Positions 1 to 7,160 of a stretch of 64,000 nt of DNA are shown here, piece by piece. The position numbers were made by a program, and so were the translations under genes. The stretch lies in assembly GCA_964441265.1 (NCBI GenBank), contig CAYYKJ010000006.1, positions 1 through 64,000 of the forward strand, given 5' to 3'. Under the pieces are notes generated by a model, which worked only from the letters and a program-made list of their open reading frames with translations, had not been told where the DNA came from and ran no database searches. Every line of letters begins with the position of its first letter. Position 1 is the stretch's first letter. The stretch comes from JAFGDH01 sp964441265 (lineage in GTDB: Archaea; Aenigmatarchaeota; Aenigmatarchaeia; QMZP01; QMZT01).

Positions 1-2
1 CT

Positions 3-197
3 GATCAGCTTTATCAGAAAATCTAGATCACCGAAGACCATATAGATAATGGGGCGCACTACTTAAATGTTTTTATCTACCCGGAAAAGGGTTATGACTC
101 CGAGTCAAAAATTATTCATGCAGAGGCAGTGATCCCTTCAAGCTGGACGAAATTTACCTTGAAGAGTTCAAAAAAGCCAATAAACAATGATTCTTAA
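3..197 (+). pseudogene. 3' fragment of an unknown gene with an in-frame TAG
   Basis: The frame that ends at TAA 195-197 reads as plausible protein for its last 56 residues (start ITEDHIDNGAHYLNVF, end KKPINNDS). The same frame also reads through the window edge, but it is interrupted by TAG at 24-26. There is no ATG, GTG or TTG that would start a good-length ORF after that stop. It could be a broken gene, a partial gene with a sequencing error, or chance. I do not recognise the family. Confidence 0.25.
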
Positions 198-250
198 CCG
201 GATTCTGATTGTCCAACCGGGATAAAGGATATAACTCTTCCCGAATTTCT

Positions 251-829
251 ATGATCATGAGACTGACGGATTCGATTGTATCGCTGGACGGGAATGGGAT
301 CACCGGGAAGGACGGCAAGAGATACCTCATAGACATACCCGGCAAAGACACGATAGGAACGATATACGTTTTCGATGCCGGGGATCCCTCCCGTTACGGG
401 TTCATACCCGATCTGAGGGATCTGGGGGACACGCTTTTTCAGGCGGGGGTCGCCGAGTTCATGAAGGTTCACAGTCAGGGACTCTACAAGTCACTGATCG
501 GGATGATAAGCGAAGTTGTCCCGGGAGGCACGAAGTATAAATCCAGTATTTACAGTCCCATGGATCAAAATGAAGTTTTAGATTACGTGAAGGGCAGAGA
601 GAGGCCGGATATGAGAGATGCTCTTGAAAAGACCTGTTTCGGCCATGTCCTCCGGGCCTCGAAATTCAGTGACGTCCGCTTGTTTTACACGGATCAGAGC
701 CGCGGGGTCAGCAAAGGTGCAGAGGCCCTTCATCGCTTCAGCAAAGACACAGAGAACGGGATTTATACCACATCTCACGGGACTGACCTGTTTCTGGTCG
801 GAGCCAAAAGAGCCGACCCAAAACTGTGA
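251..829 (+). CDS. hypothetical protein, 192 aa
   Basis: I do not recognise this protein. The reading frame extends back to a TTG at 209, but the first ATG in frame is at 251 (MIMRLTDSIVSLDG), and I take that as the start. The sequence is soluble-looking, with no signal peptide or membrane segment. The middle (FGHVLRASKFSDVRLFYTD) alternates strand and helix like a small alpha/beta protein. It stands alone, upstream of the first copy of the leuS-promoter-like repeat. Confidence 0.6.
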   Translation: MIMRLTDSIVSLDGNGITGKDGKRYLIDIPGKDTIGTIYVFDAGDPSRYGFIPDLRDLGDTLFQAGVAEFMKVHSQGLYKSLIGMISEVVPGGTKYKSSIYSPMDQNEVLDYVKGRERPDMRDALEKTCFGHVLRASKFSDVRLFYTDQSRGVSKGAEALHRFSKDTENGIYTTSHGTDLFLVGAKRADPKL

Positions 830-863
830 ACGGGGAACTTTTGGATAGATGTTTCTGCGCCCT

Positions 864-905
864 CGGATTAATGATATAAATATCGGCTGGCTTAACTCTA
901 TAATA
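864..905 (+). repeat. 42-bp direct repeat, copy 1 (promoter-like)
   Basis: Bases 864-905 match 1550-1591 at 41 of 42 positions. The repeat contains GATATAAATATC, a plausible archaeal TATA box. A second, weaker similarity follows it: CAGTGAGCGAACGGG near 953-967 resembles the bases across the leuS start codon (CAGTGAGTGAATGAG, 1711-1725). Together these suggest that the leuS upstream region exists in two copies, with hicBA between them. Confidence 0.85.
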
Positions 906-1012
906 ACGTGCGACTACTTGCCCTGATTGGACGAGAAGCCATCGATACTTCACAGTGAGCGAACGGGAAGTACTGATTTCCCCGGGATCCATGAAAGTGG
1001 CCGGTCGACCGA

Positions 1013-1059
1013 GTTTTTAAATATATAAATAATAATATTATTAGAGAAGTCGAGGTGAT
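1013..1059 (+). promoter_or_regulatory. hicBA promoter and ribosome binding site
   Basis: TTTTTAAATATATAAAT at 1013-1029 is a strong TATA-like element. About 25 bases downstream lies GAGGTGAT (1052-1059), a good Shine-Dalgarno match 3 bases before the hicB ATG at 1063. Confidence 0.55.
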
Positions 1060-1062
1060 TTA

Positions 1063-1308
1063 ATGACAACTCTACCATTGCCTATTATTATGGAAAACGG
1101 CGGTAAATATGTCGCTGCGTGGTGTCCTGTTCTGGACATAGCCACGCAGGGAAGGAATGAAAGAGAGGTTAAGAAAAATATGGAAGATTTGGTCAAATGG
1201 TATTTTGAAGACAAAGACACACCAAAACCGAAAATTAAAGCCATGATGAATTTGTCTATTTCTATGACAAACATTCCGGTTTCAATCCCAAAATCAGTGA
1301 AGTGTTGA
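1063..1308 (+). CDS. hicB: HicB-family antitoxin
   Basis: This 81-residue protein has the partial RNase H-like fold signature of HicB/UPF0150 antitoxins: a short N-terminal strand (LPLPIIMENGGKYVAAWCPVLD), then the glycine turn and the helix NEREVKKNMEDLVKWYFED. HicB neutralises the HicA mRNA interferase and usually represses its own operon. The order here is hicB then hicA, and the two genes are 2 bases apart, so they should be cotranscribed from the TATA element at 1013. The C-terminal tail is short and has no obvious separate DNA-binding domain. Confidence 0.85.
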   Translation: MTTLPLPIIMENGGKYVAAWCPVLDIATQGRNEREVKKNMEDLVKWYFEDKDTPKPKIKAMMNLSISMTNIPVSIPKSVKC

Positions 1309-1310
1309 AC

Positions 1311-1529
1311 ATGAAATTACCCGTTGTATCTGCTCGAAAGGTTGTGAAAATTCTGAAAAAACACGGGTTCAAGAAGGCGGGTCAGCGCGGAAGTCACATG
1401 AGATTCAAGAAAAAGGACGGTAGATGTGTCAGGACTGTATTCGTCCCAAACTACCCGGAAATTCACCGAATGGTTTTACTGAGCATAATCAGACAGTCCG
1501 GGATGACCAAAGAAGAGTTCTTTAAATGA
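1311..1529 (+). CDS. hicA: HicA-family mRNA interferase toxin
   Basis: The protein is a 72-residue dsRBD-like HicA (YcfA) toxin. The helix VVKILKKHGFKKAGQRGSH is followed by RF, and the histidine of the GSH motif is the catalytic residue known in this family. The C-terminal LLSIIRQSGMTKEEF is also typical. I chose the ATG at 1311. A GTG at 1302 would overlap the hicB stop. HicA cleaves mRNA when HicB is lost, and it is encoded directly after its antitoxin as expected for a toxin-antitoxin pair. Confidence 0.88.
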   Translation: MKLPVVSARKVVKILKKHGFKKAGQRGSHMRFKKKDGRCVRTVFVPNYPEIHRMVLLSIIRQSGMTKEEFFK

Positions 1530-1549
1530 TCTGATGTTTTCACCACCTC

Positions 1550-1591
1550 CGGATTAATGATATAAATATCGGCTGGCTTAATTCTATAATA
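1550..1591 (+). repeat. 42-bp direct repeat, copy 2, probable leuS promoter
   Basis: This is the second copy of the element at 864-905 (one mismatch). It lies 130-170 bases upstream of leuS and contains the TATA-like GATATAAATATC. Its position makes it the likely native leuS promoter, and copy 1 then marks the other edge of the hicBA insertion or duplication. Confidence 0.8.
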
Positions 1592-1720
1592 TTACACGCA
1601 ACGGGTTGCATAAAACGCAAGACGGCCATGTCCGGTTGAACCAAGTCGTCATTCGAAAACAGCGTGAGACAGCCTAAAATGATTTAATAAAGCTGTCATT
1701 CGAAACTTTGCAGTGAGTGA

Positions 1721-4414
1721 ATGAGGGTTGATTTTTCGAAAATAGAGAAGAAATGGCAGGAGATGTGGGAAAAGGAAGGCATATTCAGGGCTTCCAATGA
1801 TCCCAAAAGGAAGAAGTTCTACGTCCTGGAGATGTACCCTTATCCCTCCGCTTCAGGGCTCCACATGGGCCACATAAGGAATTATTCCATGGGCGATGCC
1901 TACGCCAGGTTCATGCGAATGAGAGGGTTCAACGTGCTCTATCCCATGGGATACGACGCCTTCGGGCTTCCCGCCGAGAACGCCGCCATCAAGAGGGGCG
2001 TCCACCCGAAGGAATACACAGAGAAGGCGATAGCGGGAATCAAGAAGAATCAGAAGGCCATGGGCCTCTCCTACGACTGGTCGAGGGAGATCGCCACCTG
2101 TTATCCTGATTATTATAAATGGAACCAGTGGCTGTTTCTGAGGATGCTGAAGAAGGGGCTGGCCTACAGGAAGAAATCCCCCGTGAACTGGTGCCCCGGA
2201 TGCGAGACCGTCCTGGCCAACGAGCAGGTGGAGGACGGTAAGTGCTGGAGATGCGGGAGCGAGGTAGAGGAAAAGCGCATAGATCAGTGGTTTCTGAAGA
2301 CAACCGAATACGCTGACGAGCTCCTGGAGGGCCTGGACGAGCTGGATGGCTGGCCGGAGAAGATAAAGGCCATGCAGAGGAACTGGATAGGGAAGAGCGA
2401 GGGGGTCAACATAAAGATGAAGATAAAGGGCTCTTCCGAGACGATCGAGACCTTCACCACGAGGCAGGACACCATCTTCGGCATGACCTTCATAGTCATG
2501 GCCCCCGAGCATCCCAGGGTCATGGAATGGGTCAGGGGAACGGAGCGAGAGGGAAAAATCAGGGCATTCGTGGACAAGGTCAGGAAGCTCACCCAGGCCG
2601 AGAGGATCACCACTGAAAAGAAGCCCAAGAGGGGTGTGTTTCTGGGTAAATATGCCATACATCCCTTCACGGGAAAGGAGGTTCCCATATACGTGGCAGA
2701 TTTCGTGCTCCTCGATTTCGGGACGGGAATAGTGCAGGCGGTCCCTGCTCACGACCAGAGGGACTTCGACTTCGCCAGGGAGTACGGGCTACCCATAGTG
2801 GTGACCGTCCAGCCGGAAGGAGAGAAACTGGACGGTAAGACCATGGAGAAGGCATATGAAGGCCGGGGGAAACTGGTTAATTCCGGGGAATTCAGCGGCA
2901 TGAAATCCGAAAAGGCGATGGAGGCCATAACGGACAAGATGGAATCCATGGACGCCGGTGAGAGGGCGGTTGCCTACAAGCTCCGCGACTGGGGCATATC
3001 CAGGCAGAGGTACTGGGGCACCCCCATACCGGTCGTTTATTGTGACAAATGCGGCATGGTCCCGGTTCCGGAGAAGGATCTCCCCGTGGAGCTCCCTCTG
3101 GACGTAAAGTTCACGGGACACGGGAATCCTCTGGAAGGGAACAGAAAATTCAAAGAAACCGAATGCCCGAAATGCGGCGGTCCGGCGAGGAGGGAAACCG
3201 ACACCATGGACACCTTCGTGGATTCCTCCTGGTATTTCCTCAGGTACTGTGATCCGGATTCCAAGGAGATGTTCGACGGGAAGGCGGTGGAATACTGGAC
3301 GCCGGTTGACCAGTACATAGGGGGAGCGGAGCATGCAGTCATGCACCTCCTTTATGCGAGATTCTTCACCAGGGTGCTCAGGGATGAGGGGATGCTGGAC
3401 TTCGGCGAGCCCTTCACCCGCCTGTTCAACCAGGGGATAGTATACAAGGACGGCCACAAGATGAGCAAGTCCTTCGGTAACGTGGTAACCCAGGAGGAGA
3501 TGTCCGAGAAATATGGTATAGACACCGCCCGGGTTTTCCTGCTCTTCGTGGCCTCCCCGGACAGCCAGCTGGAATGGAGCGACGAGGGCGTCACGGGGGC
3601 GCACAGGTTCGTGCTCAGGTTCTGGAGGACGGTGAAAGGATTCGGAAAAATCGAGACCAGGAAGGGTCCCAGGGAGACGCCCGATCTCATGATGGAGTCC
3701 AGGCTCCATTCGGCCATCGGGAAAATCACTGAAACAATCGAGGATTTCAGGTTCAACGCGTCCATAGGCAGGCTAATGGATTTGTTCAGCTCCATCCTGA
3801 AATATTCCAAAAGCCCCCGGAAGCCCCATGACGAGGTGCTCAGGGAGGCGATGGAGTGCTTCACCACAATGTTCTCGCCCTTCGCGCCCCATGCCTGTGA
3901 GGAGGCGTGGGAGGTGCTGGGCAACAAGCCCTTCGTTTCCGTCCGCGGATGGCCGAAGGCGGACAGGAAGAAGGTAAGGAAGGACATGGAGATCGGGGAG
4001 GAGACCCTGGAAAGGACCAAGGGAGACGTGGCGGAGGTGCTCAAGCTGGCGGGCATAAAGAAGCCCAGGAAGATATCCCTTTACGTTTCGCCCGAATGGA
4101 AGTACGAGTTCTTCGGGAATCTTTCCGCCCTTCTGGAAAAGACCAGGGATTTCAAGGAGATAACCGGAAAGATAATGAAAACCGGACTGAAGAAGCACGG
4201 CAAGGAGATAACTATGATGCTCCCCAGGTTCATAAAGGCCGGGAGGGTTCCCGAAACCACGGACCAGAAGACCGAGCTTAATATCCTGAAGGACATGAAG
4301 GATTCCCTGGAGAAGGAGTTCGGATGTACCTTCGGGATCGCCAGGGCGGAGGATTCCAAGTCTCCCAAGGCAAGGAACGCCCTTCCCGGAAAGCCCGGAA
4401 TAGAGATAGAGTGA
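1721..4414 (+). CDS. leuS: leucyl-tRNA synthetase, bacterial type
   Basis: This 897-residue class Ia synthetase attaches leucine to tRNA(Leu). The HIGH-type motif is HMGH at residues 48-51 and KMSKS is at about 580-584. The CP1 editing domain lies between them, with the threonine-rich TTRQDT at about 245-250 and the conserved aspartate region HDQRDFDFA at about 343-351. A Zn-type knuckle (CPGC...CWRC) lies before it. The wording of many motifs (NWCPGCETVLANEQV, DAFGLPAENAAI) is that of bacterial LeuRS rather than the usual archaeal or eukaryotic form, which suggests ancient transfer. The length is normal for the family. The gene is transcribed alone, from the repeat at 1550 or a later site. 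Confidence 0.97.
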   Translation: MRVDFSKIEKKWQEMWEKEGIFRASNDPKRKKFYVLEMYPYPSASGLHMGHIRNYSMGDAYARFMRMRGFNVLYPMGYDAFGLPAENAAIKRGVHPKEYTEKAIAGIKKNQKAMGLSYDWSREIATCYPDYYKWNQWLFLRMLKKGLAYRKKSPVNWCPGCETVLANEQVEDGKCWRCGSEVEEKRIDQWFLKTTEYADELLEGLDELDGWPEKIKAMQRNWIGKSEGVNIKMKIKGSSETIETFTTRQDTIFGMTFIVMAPEHPRVMEWVRGTEREGKIRAFVDKVRKLTQAERITTEKKPKRGVFLGKYAIHPFTGKEVPIYVADFVLLDFGTGIVQAVPAHDQRDFDFAREYGLPIVVTVQPEGEKLDGKTMEKAYEGRGKLVNSGEFSGMKSEKAMEAITDKMESMDAGERAVAYKLRDWGISRQRYWGTPIPVVYCDKCGMVPVPEKDLPVELPLDVKFTGHGNPLEGNRKFKETECPKCGGPARRETDTMDTFVDSSWYFLRYCDPDSKEMFDGKAVEYWTPVDQYIGGAEHAVMHLLYARFFTRVLRDEGMLDFGEPFTRLFNQGIVYKDGHKMSKSFGNVVTQEEMSEKYGIDTARVFLLFVASPDSQLEWSDEGVTGAHRFVLRFWRTVKGFGKIETRKGPRETPDLMMESRLHSAIGKITETIEDFRFNASIGRLMDLFSSILKYSKSPRKPHDEVLREAMECFTTMFSPFAPHACEEAWEVLGNKPFVSVRGWPKADRKKVRKDMEIGEETLERTKGDVAEVLKLAGIKKPRKISLYVSPEWKYEFFGNLSALLEKTRDFKEITGKIMKTGLKKHGKEITMMLPRFIKAGRVPETTDQKTELNILKDMKDSLEKEFGCTFGIARAEDSKSPKARNALPGKPGIEIE

Positions 4415-4485
4415 ACCCCTTTCTGGAACACTACGGTTTTTTAAGCTTTACTTACCATTAATATTATTGACTTATTGGTGATAAC

Positions 4486-4779
4486 ATGAAAGGAAAATAC
4501 CAGACCGGGACAATAAATAACAAAGCGAATTTCTATAAAACACTGGCCCTCGGAGCCACATATTTGGTAACGAGCATTCTGCCCGGATGCGCGAGCAGGC
4601 TGGGGGAGTTCAGCACGGAACCCGTACAGGGTCACAGGTTGATTCCACCCAAGAAGACTTCCACGATCGTGTCCGGTGACAATGCGGTTTCCCTGGAAGA
4701 CACTAGCAGGGAGAGAATTCCCCTGCAGGAACTCGAGGGAATCGTTCCGGATTCGCTGCTTTATAAACTGGTGAAGTAG
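4486..4779 (+). CDS. small lipoprotein-like protein
   Basis: A 97-residue protein of unknown function. It begins MKGKYQTG, then a hydrophobic stretch (LALGATYLVTSILPGC) that ends in a lipobox-like PGCAS around residue 35, followed by a soluble tail. The same N-terminal start and GCAS motif recur in the gene at 5421, and both start with the same 15 bases (ATGAAAGGAAAATAC), so the two are probably paralogs. The long N-terminus before the hydrophobic part makes a standard lipoprotein signal uncertain. Confidence 0.6.
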   Translation: MKGKYQTGTINNKANFYKTLALGATYLVTSILPGCASRLGEFSTEPVQGHRLIPPKKTSTIVSGDNAVSLEDTSRERIPLQELEGIVPDSLLYKLVK

Positions 4780-4888
4780 GGAAAAGGCATAGCACCCGAA
4801 AAGTGACAGAGGTCCCGTTAGCTTTGTCTCCGGAGAGGTAAACAATATTAAGCAGGGCACCCAATTAACTATTAAAGGGTGCATCTTT

Positions 4889-5374
4889 GTGATACAGAAG
4901 AAGAAATTCCTCTCCATGTGGGGCATAATAGTCTTTGTCGGTTTCACCATCACACAGTATCTCGTTTTCATGCAGAACTACCTGTTCATCCCGGTCCTGT
5001 GGATAGTTCTGGTTCTGCTGGGTTTCGGATTCATGACGGTGAAGAGCGGATACGGAGGGAGCAGCAGGGAGGGCATCATATGGCTGCTCTTCGTGGGGGT
5101 CGGATTCGTCCTCACCACCTCAATAGTAACCGGATTCCTGGCGATCGATCAGTGGTATCTGGGATCCATCTGGCTGATCCTCTTGGGCCTGGGGGCCCTG
5201 ATGGAGGCATACAGCGTGAAGAACAAGCCGGAGATGATACTGGGGATATTCTGGGTCATTGCCGGGATAGTGCTCTTCGGACTGACAGGCATCATAAACT
5301 TCGAGTTCCTTTACCTCGCGGTGGCCTTCGGGGTTCCTCTGGTGCTGATCGGGCGTCACCTCACGGAATACTGA
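4889..5374 (+). CDS. small integral membrane protein
   Basis: This 161-residue protein has about five hydrophobic segments (IIVFVGFTITQYLVF; LFIPVLWIVLVLLGFGF; IIWLLFVGVGFVLTT; GSIWLILLGLGALME; ILGIFWVIAGIVLFGL). It has no catalytic motif that I recognise. The start is a GTG at 4889. A short inverted repeat (GCACCC...GGGTGC, 4857-4881) lies just upstream. The gene sits between the two lipoprotein-like paralogs at 4486 and 5421. Confidence 0.75.
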   Translation: MIQKKKFLSMWGIIVFVGFTITQYLVFMQNYLFIPVLWIVLVLLGFGFMTVKSGYGGSSREGIIWLLFVGVGFVLTTSIVTGFLAIDQWYLGSIWLILLGLGALMEAYSVKNKPEMILGIFWVIAGIVLFGLTGIINFEFLYLAVAFGVPLVLIGRHLTEY

Positions 5375-5420
5375 CATCCATTTTTATTTCTTACTCCCGA
5401 ATAGTAGTCTATTGATTCGA

Positions 5421-5717
5421 ATGAAAGGAAAATACGGCGGAAAGGGATTGAAGGACTATCTATCCAAAGGCTGGAAATACGTAACCCTTTTAACGACGAT
5501 GGGGTCAATAGGATGCGCTTCCCACAACCCCGGGAACCACAGGGTCCTGACTGATGCAGAGATAGATTCTCTGGGGATAGGCCCGGACTCCCCGGCGGTG
5601 CCTACCAGCGAAATCCTGAAGGAAGCTGCTGCTGATACTCTGACGCTTGAGGATGCTATGAGAGAAGCAGGTATTCCGGTCGTTTATGATTCGGCCGGCA
5701 CGAATCATAAGAAATGA
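5421..5717 (+). CDS. small lipoprotein-like protein, paralog of 4486
   Basis: The protein has 98 residues and unknown function. I start it at ATG 5421 (MKGKYGGKGLKDYLSK) rather than the in-frame TTG at 5412. It has a hydrophobic segment VTLLTTMGSIGCAS with a lipobox-like cysteine, then an acidic tail. The first residues and the GCAS motif match the gene at 4486, but the tails are not alike, so only the export or anchor part is conserved. Confidence 0.6.
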   Translation: MKGKYGGKGLKDYLSKGWKYVTLLTTMGSIGCASHNPGNHRVLTDAEIDSLGIGPDSPAVPTSEILKEAAADTLTLEDAMREAGIPVVYDSAGTNHKK

Positions 5718-5733
5718 CACCGGTCAGAAATTA

Positions 5734-5991
5734 TCATTCAACTACCTTCGCTTCAGCTGATGTCCTCTTTATCTCGGTTATCTTTATCTTCACCCTGTCC
5801 CCGGTCTCCGTGCCGGGCACGAACACGGCGAAATCTTCCACCTTGGCCAGGCCGTCCCCTCTCTCCGTGACATCCTCTATGTCAACGGTCAGGATCTGTC
5901 CCCTGCTTACCGGGCAGTTCCCCTTCCTGTATTTGTCCTTCTTCCTGGGCCTTCTGCCCAGCCACTGCTTCCTTCCGAACATCTGGGCCAT
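5734..5991 (-). CDS. TRAM domain protein
   Basis: The protein has 85 residues. After a basic N-terminus (MFGRKQWLGRRPRKK) it is one TRAM domain, a beta-barrel RNA-binding fold: VSRGQILTVDIEDVTERGDGLAKVEDFAVFVPG and then GDRVKIKITEIKRTSAEA. Stand-alone TRAM proteins are common in archaea and bind tRNA and rRNA; in methanogens they act as RNA chaperones. The gene reads opposite to its neighbours and seems to be transcribed alone. Confidence 0.9.
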   Translation of the reverse strand: MAQMFGRKQWLGRRPRKKDKYRKGNCPVSRGQILTVDIEDVTERGDGLAKVEDFAVFVPGTETGDRVKIKITEIKRTSAEAKVVE

Positions 5992-6020
5992 GGTAGAGAA
6001 TGAGAGTGATTACTTAAAAA

Positions 6021-6932
6021 TCATGCCATGATCTGCTTTTTCAGTTCTTTCAGGCCTTCCTCCGGGTGCTCTTCATAGCTTTCCATGACGAGAACGTTTT
6101 TGTTGTTCTCGAACCATTTTTGCACCGAATCGTTCGACCTTTCTTCCTCGCTGAAGTCTTTCATGTCTCTGCCCCTGAAGCTGAACAGTTTGGTGAAGCG
6201 TTTGTCGTAGTTCTCTTGGGGGAAAAGACCGCTCCGGGGCATGAACACCGCATAGGGGACGCGGGAGACTGACTCTCCGGTGTGATATCGGGAGGATAGG
6301 TCGGCAAGGTTATAAATCTCCTCCGGAGAGAGCCATGACTGATCTGTTGAGTCTGGCCTTGCGACGGCATCCCCTTTCCATTCCCTCTCCATTCTGATTT
6401 CCATCCCTTTCCCACTTCTCCATGTTCCCCGTGCCGCCCCCGGGGCGAAGGCTATCATGTATATGGGGGATTGACTGAGGCCGGATATGTCGGTTTCTTC
6501 GGGTTCCCCTTCCTCTGTGTATCTGAACAATGAGACCCTTCTGAGATCTTTCTTTTGCAGGCCTTCTCCCCTGCCTGACAGAGAGGCGTATGTTCTCGAG
6601 ACTATTTCCTGTGGCTTCTTCGTCTTCTTTCCGTTTTTCGGCCGGACAATGAGCATATTTTCCGGCCCCGGGAAAACGGCACCGTCGAATATGGATACGT
6701 CCGGACAGTTCTCATCCACGGCCGGATACTCCCTTCCGGCGAGGAATCCCCTTATGTTCACATCTTCCTTCGCGGCGAAGTTGGCGGTCTTTCTTCCCCC
6801 CTCCAGTGCTTCCCTGCTCAACAGGCCGAAATATGCCGAGCCCTGCTGGAGGTCGTGCTGCACATAAATCAGGCCGCCTTTCTCGAGAATTTTTCCGGAC
6901 TCCCTGAGGATTTCCGCCCGCTTTCTGTTCAT
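6021..6932 (-). CDS. hypothetical protein, 303 aa
   Basis: I do not recognise this protein. I start it at ATG 6932 (MNRKRAEILRESG); a GTG lies 12 bases upstream. It is a soluble, mixed alpha/beta sequence without a signal peptide or membrane segment. The N-terminal part (KILEKGGLIYVQHDLQQGSAYFGLLS) looks like a compact globular fold. The C-terminus is acidic and helical (ESYEEHPEEGLKELKKQ). Codon use is like that of its neighbours. Confidence 0.7.
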   Translation of the reverse strand: MNRKRAEILRESGKILEKGGLIYVQHDLQQGSAYFGLLSREALEGGRKTANFAAKEDVNIRGFLAGREYPAVDENCPDVSIFDGAVFPGPENMLIVRPKNGKKTKKPQEIVSRTYASLSGRGEGLQKKDLRRVSLFRYTEEGEPEETDISGLSQSPIYMIAFAPGAARGTWRSGKGMEIRMEREWKGDAVARPDSTDQSWLSPEEIYNLADLSSRYHTGESVSRVPYAVFMPRSGLFPQENYDKRFTKLFSFRGRDMKDFSEEERSNDSVQKWFENNKNVLVMESYEEHPEEGLKELKKQIMA

Positions 6933-6944
6933 TTTACCATTCAC

Positions 6945-7160
6945 TCACACCAGTGAACAGTATTTATTGGGGGGTCACTTTTATATGACTTGCGGTGGCC
7001 TGTGACGGCCAGGGAAAAGACGTGCCAAAAACAAACATTAGCTTTATAACAATTATATTGTATTATTAAAAAAGGATTTTTCACCACTTGTAAGAAACGA
7101 TACATTTATAAATCTTTATGTTTATTATTTACTCATAAATAGTAAAAATTACTTCAAAAC
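6945..7160. promoter_or_regulatory. AT-rich upstream region of the surface-protein operon
   Basis: These 216 bases hold no ORF that I trust. TTTATAAATC at 7105-7114 is a good TATA box for the gene that begins near 7161. The 7020-7150 stretch is very AT-rich compared with the flanking genes. Confidence 0.45.

Noticed and set aside
1853..2752. 299-codon open frame on the minus strand inside leuS
   Set aside because: Shadow of leuS; the product is Leu/His/Pro-rich and not protein-like.
4857..4881. GCACCC...GGGTGC before the 4889 gene
   Set aside because: Only a 6-base stem with a 13-base loop; could be chance, so not called as a regulatory element.
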